Source: Sphingomonas sp. | Lineage (GTDB): Bacteria; Pseudomonadota; Alphaproteobacteria; Sphingomonadales; Sphingomonadaceae | Reading direction: 5' to 3' | Assembly (NCBI RefSeq): GCF_017304615.1 | Contig: NZ_JAFKLZ010000003.1 | Span: 62,001 to 126,000, forward strand | DNA: 64,000 bases | Part shown: piece after piece, positions 46,354 through 55,077 of the stretch | Numbering within the stretch: the first letter of the stretch is position 1 | Layout: every line of letters begins with the position of its first letter | Made by a program: the position numbers and the translations under genes | Notes under the pieces: model-generated | The model's database searches: none | What the model saw: the letters and a program-made list of their open reading frames with translations, nothing else | Told to the model about the DNA's origin: nothing

Positions 46354-47442
46354 ATGTTTAACCATCGTAGGCTCATTCTCGGCCGGAAACGGCGAAAGAT
46401 GACCGCGCGCGCGCTCGCCACGGCGGTGGGCGTCTCGCCAATTACGATCTCGCGCCTGGAAAACGGTGTGAATGAACCCGAAGAGGAAACACTGAGCGCT
46501 CTTTCCAGAGTGCTAGATTTTCCCCCCGAGTTCTTCTTTGCGGGAGATTTTGATGATCTCCCAGTTCAGTCGGCCAGCTTTCGCAGCCTGACCTCCATGA
46601 CGGCCAAAGAGCGCGACGCGGCGCTGTCGGCTGGCACCATCGCCTTCCTGTTCGACGACTGGATTGAAGAGCGATTCAATCTTCCTGCCCCTGACGTACC
46701 CGACCTTCGCGCGGACGCCACACCGGAGGCAGCCGCGCAGGCCGTGCGGGAATATTGGGGTTTGGGTCAGCAGCCTGTTCCCAACATGGTCAAGCTGCTG
46801 GAGGCCAAGGGCGTCCGCGTCTTTTCGCTTTGCGAGGACACCAAGACCGTCGACGCTTTTTCATGTTGGCGAAATGCCCAGCCCTTTGTGTTCCTCAACA
46901 CCTTCAAATCGACCGAGCGCAGTCGTTTCGACGCAGCACATGAGCTGGGGCATCTGGTCATGCACCGGCATGGCGAACAGCAGGATAGCCGGCAGGCCGA
47001 AAACGAAGCTGATCAGTTCGCCTCGCACTTCCTAATGCCGCAAGACGATGTCGCAGGCAGAATCCGTTACGTCACTGGGCTTGAGGAGGTCATCCACGCG
47101 AAAAAGCGGTGGGGCGTCTCAGTGGCCGCACTGACCTACCGGCTGAACAAAATGGGCGTTGTCAGCGAGTGGCAAAACCGGACGTTCAATATCGAAATCT
47201 CACGTCGGGGCTACCGAACCCGCGAACCGGAGGGTTTGGACCCGGAATGCTCAGTGGTCTGGCCGCAAGTATTGGGTGCATTGTGGAGTGAACGCACCAC
47301 GAGGGATCACATCGCCGCCGAGTTGCATCTGCCGACGCATGAGCTCGAGAGCATCCTCTTTCGGCTTGTCGATGGCATATCGCATCGCGGTCCGGGGCTG
47401 CTGGGCAATGATATGAGGTTGGTCTCGACGCAGGATAATTAG
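46354..47442 (+). CDS. XRE-HTH/ImmA-IrrE metallopeptidase
   Basis: A 362-residue two-domain protein. Residues 6-60 form an XRE HTH (RLILGRKRRKMTARALATAVGVSPITISRLENGVNEPEEETLSALSRVLDF). Residues about 140-250 are an ImmA/IrrE peptidase domain with HELGH at 196-200 and the third ligand Glu218 in AENEADQF. Such proteins cleave repressors, as ImmA does with ImmR of ICEBs1, or act as regulators of toxin and island genes. The C-terminal 110 residues are a further domain without clear identity. In the centre of a three-gene operon. Confidence 0.88.
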   Translation: MFNHRRLILGRKRRKMTARALATAVGVSPITISRLENGVNEPEEETLSALSRVLDFPPEFFFAGDFDDLPVQSASFRSLTSMTAKERDAALSAGTIAFLFDDWIEERFNLPAPDVPDLRADATPEAAAQAVREYWGLGQQPVPNMVKLLEAKGVRVFSLCEDTKTVDAFSCWRNAQPFVFLNTFKSTERSRFDAAHELGHLVMHRHGEQQDSRQAENEADQFASHFLMPQDDVAGRIRYVTGLEEVIHAKKRWGVSVAALTYRLNKMGVVSEWQNRTFNIEISRRGYRTREPEGLDPECSVVWPQVLGALWSERTTRDHIAAELHLPTHELESILFRLVDGISHRGPGLLGNDMRLVSTQDN

Positions 47443-47453
47443 AAAGGCTCGGC

Positions 47454-47903
47454 TTGGACGAAGGTACGCCCGAACGACTCCGGCGCATCTGGAATCAGAA
47501 GGAGATTCCGGTCCTGCTGAGGCGGGGGCCGGGGCATCGCCTCCGGATGAGACTGCCATATGAGATCACCAACAGAGCTTGGATCCGCCGCGAGCGTCGT
47601 TCCAATCCCGAGTGGGACGAGCAGCGCCGCTTCTGGGAAACCCCGCAAGCCTGGTTCAACGCGCTCGTCGCGCAGTGTCTCGAGAAATTCGGCAAGGTCT
47701 ATATCATTCAGCCCTATCGCGAGCAGGAGAAATGCGCGCCGGCTTGTTGGAATGCGACCGGTGACGAATGTCAGTGCTCCTGCATGGGCGAGCATCACGG
47801 CATGCACAGCCCGGCGGGACAATGGAAAATAGTCTCCGACACATTCGCCACGTCCTGGGGCGAACAGGCCTTGGCTTGCCGTCTTGTGGAGCGCAAAATC
47901 TAG
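47454..47903 (+). CDS. Cys-rich hypothetical protein
   Basis: A 149-residue protein with a TTG start, 11 bp after the ImmA gene, preceded by AGAAAGG at a suitable distance. The C-terminal half has WFNALVAQCLEKFGKVYIIQPYREQEKCAPACWN and ECQCSCMGEHHG: five closely set Cys and two His residues that could bind metal. I recall this kind of protein as a conserved hypothetical of mobile islands but cannot name its function. A 186-residue frame on the other strand (47439-47999) covers the same DNA; the Cys/His pattern and the operon setting favour the plus strand. Confidence 0.6.
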   Translation: MDEGTPERLRRIWNQKEIPVLLRRGPGHRLRMRLPYEITNRAWIRRERRSNPEWDEQRRFWETPQAWFNALVAQCLEKFGKVYIIQPYREQEKCAPACWNATGDECQCSCMGEHHGMHSPAGQWKIVSDTFATSWGEQALACRLVERKI

Positions 47904-47998
47904 ATTTTGTTGAGATAGCTGACTGCGACCCCATGTCTCAAGCGTGAAGATCGATCCGCTGGGCCCTGCGTATCCTGGTGTCGTAGTGATGATCCCCA

Positions 47999-49357
47999 CT
48001 ATGCCGCCATCCGCTTCTCCTCGCCTGCAGGTTCAGAATCATTTCCAGCTGCCTTCTGCAGGAAGCGGGCGAGTGCAGCCTTCCGTGAATCGCGATCGAG
48101 AGCATATGCGGTTTGCTTGAACTCCACACCATCAAGCAGGCCTTGAATATAACCCGAGATCGTGTCCGCTGCCATGATCAGCGCCGTGTCGAGGGTATGA
48201 ATGTAATTGCCCGTGACAGAGCCCTTGGCGTGACCCACTAGGGCTGCGATCGTGACCTCCGTGAAGCCCAAGTCATTCGCGATGCTCGCGAAGCTGTGGC
48301 GAAGAACGTGCGGCGTCACGTCTGCCAACGGAGTATCCTCGACGAGCTTCTTCCAGTGTTTGGGAAAGCTGCCGAACGCATTATCCTCACCCTGACCGGG
48401 GAACAGATAAGAGCCTGTCGTAGCCTCCATGCGAGCTTCGAGAGCCTCGACCACGGGGAGGCCGATCGGTCGCACCGACATCCCCTCCTTTGTGTCGCTA
48501 AGCCGTAGGCAGCTCGCGGTCGTATCCGCCTCCGTCCGTCCAAGGTTGATCACCTCGCTGCGACGGCAGCCGGTCAGCGCGATCACTCTGCCGAGTTCGG
48601 CTGCAAGTGCGTATTTACCGTCGCTCCTGGCGTCGTCAAGAATCTGGCCCAGAAGACGATATTCGGACTCGATGAGGCGCCGCTCCCGGACATTGTCCTT
48701 GGGCTTACGAATTCCGTGGGCGGGATTCGTGTCGATGATCCCAGCATCGATCGCGTAAGTGAAGATGCCACCGAGCAGCCCAATCGTTCGAGTGGCGGTG
48801 CCCACGCCGCCGCGGACGATTGCCTTGCCGCGGAGTTTCTTGGTTTTGACGACGGTCGCCGTCTTACCCGCCATCACGTCCTTGAGCAGGCGGTTTACAT
48901 CGACCTTTGTTACGTCCCTGACCTTCCGCGTGCCGACGAGCGGGATGATGTGGCGGGCGATGCGCCCTTTATCAGTGACGATCGTGCTCGCCTTCTTCGG
49001 GCGACCGCCCTTCCCGAGGATGAGCCCGGCTTCGAGATCGGCGAGGTAAAGCTCGCAAAGCTCCTTCATTGTTATCGCCTTGCGATCGAGCTGGCGCTCC
49101 TCGGCCGGGTCGTCCCCCTTTGCGATCCGACCAAATAGAACCTTTGCCTCTTGCCTAGCAGTCTCAGGCGTCCAAACCCCGTGCAAACCGATCGTATAGC
49201 GCCGCGACCGGCCGGCGGCGCGGTACTGAAGAACATAGCTGCGCTTGCCGGAGACGAATACGCGCAGCCCGAAGCCCGGCAGTTCGTCGTCCCAAATGAC
49301 ATAATCGTTGGCGCGCCCCTCGGCGGCATCCACGACACGTTTTGTGATCTTACCCAT
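47999..49357 (-). CDS. Tyrosine-type integrase (phage/ICE, tRNA-targeting)
   Basis: A 452-residue tyrosine recombinase. The N-terminal arm-binding domain (KITKRVVDAAEGRANDYVIWDDELPGFGLRVF) and a core-binding domain precede the catalytic domain with Arg265 (TGCRRSE), HVLRH (His350, Arg353), GHAKG (His376) and the nucleophile Tyr385 in GNYIH. The start at 49357 has GGAGG at good distance; a longer frame to 49429 is unlikely. The gene lies beside the tRNA-Arg 3' fragment at 49535-49581, so it is the integrase that put the element into that tRNA gene. Confidence 0.92.
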   Translation of the reverse strand: MGKITKRVVDAAEGRANDYVIWDDELPGFGLRVFVSGKRSYVLQYRAAGRSRRYTIGLHGVWTPETARQEAKVLFGRIAKGDDPAEERQLDRKAITMKELCELYLADLEAGLILGKGGRPKKASTIVTDKGRIARHIIPLVGTRKVRDVTKVDVNRLLKDVMAGKTATVVKTKKLRGKAIVRGGVGTATRTIGLLGGIFTYAIDAGIIDTNPAHGIRKPKDNVRERRLIESEYRLLGQILDDARSDGKYALAAELGRVIALTGCRRSEVINLGRTEADTTASCLRLSDTKEGMSVRPIGLPVVEALEARMEATTGSYLFPGQGEDNAFGSFPKHWKKLVEDTPLADVTPHVLRHSFASIANDLGFTEVTIAALVGHAKGSVTGNYIHTLDTALIMAADTISGYIQGLLDGVEFKQTAYALDRDSRKAALARFLQKAAGNDSEPAGEEKRMAA

Positions 49358-49534
49358 GACAATCCTCCAGCTTTCGCTGGAAATCCGCGTAAGCACCACG
49401 TAAGCAGGCTGGCGGAAATCACAGCGCACCGATGGATACGAATGTCGCTATGCCCTTAGAGAATTTTTAGACTTTCCAACCAGATAGCGTAGCATAGCGT
49501 GCAATCGCATGCATCTAGGTTGGTCCCGTCTATT
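49358..49534. other. Element end between integrase and tRNA-Arg fragment
   Basis: 177 bp with no gene. Short repeats TAGCGTAGCATAGCG followed by TGCAATCGCATGCA lie at about 49483-49515 and could be arm sites of the integrase; this is a weak suggestion. The integrase promoter must also be here. Confidence 0.4.
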
Positions 49535-49581
49535 CCCTCCGAAGGCAGAGGCCACAGGTTCGAATCCTGTCGGGTGCGCCA
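49535..49581 (+). other. tRNA-Arg(CCG) 3' fragment, right attachment site of the element
   Basis: From the anticodon loop onward this is a good tRNA: loop CTCCGAA with anticodon CCG, 3' stem GGCAG, T-arm ACAGG-TTCGAAT-CCTGT, acceptor strand CGGGTGC, discriminator G and encoded CCA ending at 49581. No 5' half precedes it: the bases before the loop do not pair with GGCAG and no D-arm or GCACCCG acceptor strand is found. That is what is left at the far end when an element integrates into the 3' half of a tRNA gene. The intact gene should lie at the left end, outside this window. Confidence 0.8.
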
Positions 49582-49606
49582 TTCCCACCGTCCGCTCCGC
49601 GCCGCC

Positions 49607-50218
49607 CTATTTGCGGGTCGTTGCGAGCAAGTCGATGCCCGGCAGGATCGTCGGTTCGACGGGCGCAGCGGGTGCAGGCAGCACCCATGACGCGTCGATC
49701 AATTCCATCAGGTGCGGTTCGTACACGAGCGGATGCCCCAGGAGCGTGCGCCGCGCGACCTCTGCGGAGGCATCGGCATCGACGAACTGGCTGCCCCAGG
49801 TATCCGCGAGGTCGAGCACTTGCTGGATGATCGGGGAGGCGTGGCTCGTCACGATCGACGGGAAGGGTAGTCTGGTCCCCGGGCTGGGGCGCAGGCTGCG
49901 CGCGACCGGTGCTTCGGACGGCGAGAAGCTGAGCGGGGAAAGGAACACCGCGCCGACGACGCGTTCGATATAGGATTTCGGCGAAAGCTGCGCCCACCAC
50001 GCGACGGCGAGGCACGCGACGCCCTGCGCGACGATCAGCGTCGGATCGCCGGGTCGGCCCAGCGCCGTGTCGAGCTGGACCGCCCAGCGGCCGCCATGCG
50101 CCCAGCCGTTGAAATCGAGCTCCAGCCTGTCCTGCGACGCTGGCGCTCCGCCACGGCTGGTGACTCTCAGCACCTTGAGCTGGCCGAAATTGAAGGCTGG
50201 GCGGTCTGCGAATGGCAT
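49607..50218 (-). CDS. RBBP9/YdeN-like alpha/beta hydrolase fold, catalytic residues lost
   Basis: A 203-residue protein. The order of elements, TLIVAQGVACLAVAWWAQLSP, VVGAVFLSPLSFSP and LPFPSIVTSHASPI followed by QVLDLADTWGSQFVDADASA, follows the RBBP9/YdeN serine hydrolases. There the first segment reads HSLGCLAVA with the nucleophile Ser and the third reads a DDPY-type strand with the acid. Here the nucleophile elbow is AQGVA (Gly in place of Ser) and the third is SHASPI, and no C-terminal GHINADSG-type His is seen. It is therefore probably not an active hydrolase. It is the first gene outside the element, 25 bp from the tRNA fragment, on the chromosomal side. Confidence 0.55.
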   Translation of the reverse strand: MPFADRPAFNFGQLKVLRVTSRGGAPASQDRLELDFNGWAHGGRWAVQLDTALGRPGDPTLIVAQGVACLAVAWWAQLSPKSYIERVVGAVFLSPLSFSPSEAPVARSLRPSPGTRLPFPSIVTSHASPIIQQVLDLADTWGSQFVDADASAEVARRTLLGHPLVYEPHLMELIDASWVLPAPAAPVEPTILPGIDLLATTRK

Positions 50219-50354
50219 TGCGTATTCTCATCAGCGAGGGACACAACGAACCGAATCGGGCTACGACTTACCGCTTGATGCTATTCCTACTGCATTGATC
50301 TGCAATTGTGCTGCGCCAGACTGGACGGACGCAGCGCCAAATTGAAAATCGCCG

Positions 50355-51761
50355 TCAGGACGACCATCCGCCGCCGAGCGCCCGGAACACGTCGATCTGG
50401 GCGTCGGCGATGCGCGCATCCTGTTCGGCCAGCGCCGCTTCGGTCTCGGCCGCCGTCCGCTCCGCGTCGAGCCAGGCGAGCGAATCGACCGCGCCTTCGC
50501 GTTGCTGCGCGCGAGTGATCGCCGCCGCCTTCGCCGCTTCGTCGCGCGCCGCCTTCAACGCGGTCCGCCGCTCGAGCGCGCGGGCATAGTTGGACAAGGC
50601 GGTTTCGGTTTCCTCCAGCGCGCGCAGCAGGGTGCCGTCGAACGTCGCGAGCGACGCCTGCGTGTCGGCCTTCGCCCCCGCGATTCTGGCGCGCGCGGCT
50701 TCCTGGTTGGGGAACGCCCAGTTGATCAGCGGGCCAACCAGCCAGCGCAGCGGCCCGCCGCCGAACACGTCGCCGATGTTGGGGCCGGTCGATCCGATCG
50801 ACGCGCCGAGCGAGATGTGCGGGTAAAGCTCGGCGGTGGCGACCCCGATCCGCGCGGTATCGGCGCCCAGACGGCGTTCGGCCGCGCGTACGTCGGGGCG
50901 GCGCGCGAGCAGCGCCTGGCCGTCGCCGACCGGGATCGGTTGCGTGATTTCCAGTCCGACGCTGCGCTCGCCGGCGATGGCGGGCAAATCGGCGGGCGTG
51001 CGTCCGGTCAGCGTCGCGAGGCGGAACAGCGCCGCTTGGCGCTCGGCCGCGATCGCCGAAATATCGGCGGCGCGCTGCTGGCGGAGCGTGGCGATACGCG
51101 ACACGTCGAGTTGCGTGTTGAGGCCGGCTTCGTGGCGGCGCTGGGTTAGCAGTAGCGAGCGATCGAGCAGGCTGACTATCTGGTTCGCGACCTTCAGCCG
51201 TGCCGCGCCCGATGCGGCGTCGGCATAGGCCCGGGTGGTGTCGGCGACGACCGCGATGCGCACGGCGTCAGCATCGGCGGCGGCGGCAGCAGCGTCGCCG
51301 CGCGCCGCCTCGATCCCGCGCGCGACGCGGCCGAACAGATCGACTTCGTAGGAAACATTGAGGCCGGCATCGACCGACCAATCCTCTCTCGGAGCGCCCG
51401 GCGCGCGCTGGCCTTCGGGCAATCGGCCATAGGTGCCCCCGGCGGAGATCCCGGTGGAGGGGAGCCGGTCCGACCGCGCGCCACGCAGACTCGACCGCGC
51501 CTTTTCGAGCCGCGCGACCGCGACGCGAACGTCGGTATTGGACTTGAGCGCGTCGGCGATCAGTCCGTCGAGTACCGGGTCCTGATAGAGCCGCCACCAG
51601 TTGGTCGCGACCGGATCGCTCGATAGCGCGGGCGAATTGGCCGACACGAACGGTCCTGCCGCCGCCAGGGGCGGGGTCGGCGCGACATAGTTCGGCCCGG
51701 CCGCGCAGGCAGCGAGCGCCAGCGTCGACGCTGCGGGCAACAGGGTACGAAGCGAGATCAT
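50355..51761 (-). CDS. RND efflux outer-membrane lipoprotein (NodT/OprM family)
   Basis: A 468-residue outer-membrane factor. The lipoprotein signal MISLRTLLPAASTLALAACAAGP gives a lipobox with Cys19 or so, and two repeats of the TolC-type helical barrel follow (DVRVAVARLEKARSSLRG, and LALLARRPDVRAAERRLGADTARIGVATAELYPHISLGASIG). It completes the tripartite pump with the RND permease and adaptor just upstream in the operon. The ATG at 51761 follows AAGGAGC; the in-frame extension to 51812 runs into the permease gene. Confidence 0.92.
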   Translation of the reverse strand: MISLRTLLPAASTLALAACAAGPNYVAPTPPLAAAGPFVSANSPALSSDPVATNWWRLYQDPVLDGLIADALKSNTDVRVAVARLEKARSSLRGARSDRLPSTGISAGGTYGRLPEGQRAPGAPREDWSVDAGLNVSYEVDLFGRVARGIEAARGDAAAAAADADAVRIAVVADTTRAYADAASGAARLKVANQIVSLLDRSLLLTQRRHEAGLNTQLDVSRIATLRQQRAADISAIAAERQAALFRLATLTGRTPADLPAIAGERSVGLEITQPIPVGDGQALLARRPDVRAAERRLGADTARIGVATAELYPHISLGASIGSTGPNIGDVFGGGPLRWLVGPLINWAFPNQEAARARIAGAKADTQASLATFDGTLLRALEETETALSNYARALERRTALKAARDEAAKAAAITRAQQREGAVDSLAWLDAERTAAETEAALAEQDARIADAQIDVFRALGGGWSS

Positions 51762-51774
51762 CTTCGAAAGCTCC

Positions 51775-54700
51775 TTATTCGGCCGGCTGCAGCGCGCCGG
51801 ACGGACCGGCATCGCGAGCGGCGCGGTTCCCGCGCGGCCGGGCGAGACGATCGCCCAGCGCGCGGCACACGACGTAGAAAGTGGGGGTGAACAACAGGCC
51901 GAACGCGGTGACGCCGATCATCCCGAAAAACACCGCGGTGCCCAGGGCCTGGCGGAGTTCCGCGCCCGCGCCGCTCGCGATCAGCAACGGCACAGTGCCG
52001 AGGATGAAGGCGAAGCTGGTCATCAGGATCGGGCGCAGCCGCGTCTGCGCTGCGCGGATCGCGGCCTCGACCGGGGACAGGCCGTCCTGCTCCTCGCCCT
52101 GCTTGGCGAATTCGACGATCAGGATCGCGTTCTTCGCGGCGAGCGCGATCAGCACGACCAGCCCGATCTGCGTCAGCACATTATTGTCCATGCCGCGCAG
52201 GTTCACGCCGACCATCGCCGCCAGCAGACACATCGGCACGATCAGGATGATCGACAGCGGCAGGACGAGGCTTTCGTATTGCGCCGCCAGCACCAGGAAG
52301 ACGAATACCACCGCCAGCGCGAACACGATGCCCGCGGTGCTGCCCGCCGCCTTCTGCTGGAAAGCGATGCCGGTCCATTCGGTCCCGTAATCGCTCGGCA
52401 GGGTCGTGTCGGCGAGTTGTTCCATCGTCTTGAGCGACTGGCCCGAGGAGAAGCCGGGAGCGGTGTCGCCATCGACCTCGACCGCCGGGAACAAATTGTA
52501 GCGCGTCACGCGATACGGCCCGGTCTTGTCGCTGAACGTCGCGACCGACCCGATCGGCACCATCTCGCCCGAATTGGACCGGGCCTTAAGGTTGGCGATG
52601 TCGGCGACGGTCGCGCGGAACGGCGCATCGGCCTGCGCCGTCACACGATAGGTGCGGCCGAGCAGGTTGAAGTCGTTGACATAGGCCGAGCCGAGATAGA
52701 CGCCCAGCGCTTCGAACACGCGTTCCGGCGGCACGCCCAGCAAGTCCGCCTTGGCGCGGTCGACATCGGCGAACACGCGCGGCGTGCCAGTGTCGAAGAA
52801 GCTATAAACCATCGCGAGGCCGGGGGTCTGGTTGGCCTTGCCGATCAGACCGAACGACTTCTGCGCGAGGTCGTCGTAACCGTGTCCACCACGATCCTGC
52901 ACGATCATGCGATAGCCGCCGGCCGAGCCGATGCCCTGGATCAGCGGCGGCGGCACGATCATCAGCCGCGCTTCGTTGATGTCAGCGGTCGCTTTGCGCG
53001 CTTCGTCCATGATGCTGCCGAGCGTGACGCCCAGCTTCTCGCGATCCTCGAAGCTCTTGAGCGGGATATAGGCGGCGGCCGAATTGGGCGCGAGCGTCTG
53101 CGACGGGCCGTCGAACCCGGCGAGCATCACCGCGCCCTTTACGCCCTTCAAGGGCAGGATGCGGTCGGCGACCTTGCGCATCACGGCGTCGGTGCGCTCG
53201 ACACTGGCGCCAGGGGGCAGCGAGATGACAGTCAGGAAATATCCCTGGTCCTGCGCCGGGATGAACCCGGTCGGCGTCGCCCAGAACAGGGCGCCCGTCG
53301 CCGCGATCAGCCCGCCATAGACAGCCATCATCCGCTTCGGCTTGGCGACCAGTGCGGCGGTCAACCGTGCATAGGCGTTGCTCATCCGGTCGAACCCGCG
53401 ATTGAAGCGGTCGCCGGCGGCGAGCACCAACTGGTGCAGCCGGCCACCGGTCTTTTCCTCGGCGCGCGCGCGCAACAGCAAGGCGGCGAGCGCCGGCGAA
53501 AGGGTGAGCGACAGCAGCAGCGAGATGATTGTCGCGGCGGTGATCGTAATGGCGAACTGTTTGTAGAACGCGCCCGACAGGCCCGTGAGGAACAGGGTCG
53601 GCACGAACACCGCGCACAGCACCAGCACGATCGCGACCAGCGCCGCCGACACTTCGTCCATCGACGTCCGCGCCGCCTCGAGTGGCGACAGGCCGTGCTC
53701 CAGGTTGCGCTCGACATTCTCGACCACGACGATCGCGTCGTCGACGACGATGCCGATCGCCAGCACCAGGCCGAACAGCGACAGGTTGTTGAGGCTGTAG
53801 CCGAGCGCCGCCAGCACCGCGAAGGTGCCGATCAGCGAAACGGGAATCGCGACCACCGGGATGATCGCCGCGCGCCATTTCTGCAGGAACACCAGGATGA
53901 CGAGCACGACCAGTACGACCGCCTCGAACAGCGTGTGCATCACGGCGTCGATCGACTGGCTGATGAACTCGGTCGGGTTGTAGATGACGCGATAGCCGAG
54001 TCCCTTCGGGAACTTCTGTGACATCGCCTCCATCTCGGCGGATACGGCCTTGGCGGCGGCGAGCGCGTTCGAGCCGGGGCGCTGGAACACCGCGAGGATC
54101 ACGGTCGGCTTGCCCGAGATATATGTGTTGGAATTATAGTCCGACGCGCCGAGCTCGACGCGCGCGACGTCCGACACGCGGACCTGCCGGCCGCTGGCGT
54201 CGGTGCGGATCACGATGTTGCCGAATTGCGCGGGGTCGGTCAGCCGGCCCTGCGTCTCGACGTTGAACTGAAAGGCGTTGCCCTGCGCATAGGGCGGCTG
54301 GCCGAGCGAGCCGGCGGCGACCTGCACGTTCTGCGCGCGCAACGCCTGGACGATCTCGCCCGCGGTCAGGTCGAGCGCGGCGGCGCGGTTGGGGTCGATC
54401 CAGACGCGCATCGCATAGTCGCGATTGCCGAACAGCTGCACGTTGCCGACGCCGTCGATCCGGCTCAGCCGGTCGCGCACCTGCGTCAGGGCATAGTTGG
54501 ACATGTACCCGCGATCGAGCGACCCGTCGGGCGAGACCAGGTTCACGACCATCAGGAAGTCGGGCGAGGTCTTGCGCGTCACCACGCCGATCCGCTGTAC
54601 TTCCTCGGGCAGGCGCGGCACGGCGATCGCGACGCGGTTCTGCACCAGCACCTGCGCGGCGTCGAGATCGGTGCCGATCTTGAACGTGACGGTGATCGTG

Positions 54701-54969
54701 ACGTTGCCGTCGCCGGTCGACTGGCTGCTCTGATAGAGCATGTTGTCGACGCCGTTGATCTCCTGCTCGATCGGCGCCGCGACGGTTTCCGCCACGGTTT
54801 CGGCCGAGGCGCCCGGATAGCTCGCCGAGACCGTCACGGTCGGCGGCACGATGTCCGGATATTGCGACACCGGCAGCCCCCAATAGGCGATCGCGCCGAC
54901 CAGGGTGATCACCACCGCGATGACCGCGGCGAAAATCGGGCGCGAAATGAAGAAGCGCGACAGGCGCAT
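51775..54969 (-). CDS. HAE1-family RND multidrug efflux permease
   Basis: A 1064-residue AcrB-type permease with the N-terminal MRLSRFFISRPIFAAVIAVVIT, 12 membrane segments, two large periplasmic loops and the proton-relay Asp pair in GIVVDDAIVVVENVERN. Phe-rich hydrophobic pocket residues are not assessed. It exports hydrophobic drugs, solvents or phenolics from the periplasm and inner-membrane leaflet by proton antiport. The start at 54969 has GAGGA upstream; the frame to 54990 adds seven residues without family support. It lies between the adaptor and the outer-membrane factor. Confidence 0.95.
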   Translation of the reverse strand: MRLSRFFISRPIFAAVIAVVITLVGAIAYWGLPVSQYPDIVPPTVTVSASYPGASAETVAETVAAPIEQEINGVDNMLYQSSQSTGDGNVTITVTFKIGTDLDAAQVLVQNRVAIAVPRLPEEVQRIGVVTRKTSPDFLMVVNLVSPDGSLDRGYMSNYALTQVRDRLSRIDGVGNVQLFGNRDYAMRVWIDPNRAAALDLTAGEIVQALRAQNVQVAAGSLGQPPYAQGNAFQFNVETQGRLTDPAQFGNIVIRTDASGRQVRVSDVARVELGASDYNSNTYISGKPTVILAVFQRPGSNALAAAKAVSAEMEAMSQKFPKGLGYRVIYNPTEFISQSIDAVMHTLFEAVVLVVLVILVFLQKWRAAIIPVVAIPVSLIGTFAVLAALGYSLNNLSLFGLVLAIGIVVDDAIVVVENVERNLEHGLSPLEAARTSMDEVSAALVAIVLVLCAVFVPTLFLTGLSGAFYKQFAITITAATIISLLLSLTLSPALAALLLRARAEEKTGGRLHQLVLAAGDRFNRGFDRMSNAYARLTAALVAKPKRMMAVYGGLIAATGALFWATPTGFIPAQDQGYFLTVISLPPGASVERTDAVMRKVADRILPLKGVKGAVMLAGFDGPSQTLAPNSAAAYIPLKSFEDREKLGVTLGSIMDEARKATADINEARLMIVPPPLIQGIGSAGGYRMIVQDRGGHGYDDLAQKSFGLIGKANQTPGLAMVYSFFDTGTPRVFADVDRAKADLLGVPPERVFEALGVYLGSAYVNDFNLLGRTYRVTAQADAPFRATVADIANLKARSNSGEMVPIGSVATFSDKTGPYRVTRYNLFPAVEVDGDTAPGFSSGQSLKTMEQLADTTLPSDYGTEWTGIAFQQKAAGSTAGIVFALAVVFVFLVLAAQYESLVLPLSIILIVPMCLLAAMVGVNLRGMDNNVLTQIGLVVLIALAAKNAILIVEFAKQGEEQDGLSPVEAAIRAAQTRLRPILMTSFAFILGTVPLLIASGAGAELRQALGTAVFFGMIGVTAFGLLFTPTFYVVCRALGDRLARPRGNRAARDAGPSGALQPAE

Positions 54970-54998
54970 GGTGTCTATTCCTCGAAACAAGAGGTCCC

Positions 54999-55077
54999 TG
55001 CGCTCCTGCGAAAGCGGGAGCCTGGGGTAGGTCGGGATGCGTGGCCCTGGGCTCCTGCGTTCGCGGGAGCACCAGGA
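54999..55077. repeat. Pair of REP-like hairpins between RND permease and adaptor genes
   Basis: Two related inverted repeats: GCTCCTGCGAAAGCGGGAGC at 55002-55021 and GCTCCTGCGTTCGCGGGAGC at 55051-55070, the second extended by CCTGG/CCAGG flanks to 55046-55075. The CTCCTGCG...CGCGGGAG core is the type seen in sphingomonad intergenic repeats. They sit inside an operon, so they may reduce or stabilise transcript parts between adaptor and permease. Confidence 0.75.

Noticed and set aside
47439-47999. 186-residue minus-strand frame opposite the Cys-rich protein
   Set aside because: The plus-strand frame has a ribosome site, operon spacing and a Cys/His pattern; the minus frame has no recognisable features.
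49483-49581. A complete tRNA gene
   Set aside because: No 5' acceptor strand, D-arm or 5' anticodon stem precedes the anticodon loop, so only the 3' half is present.
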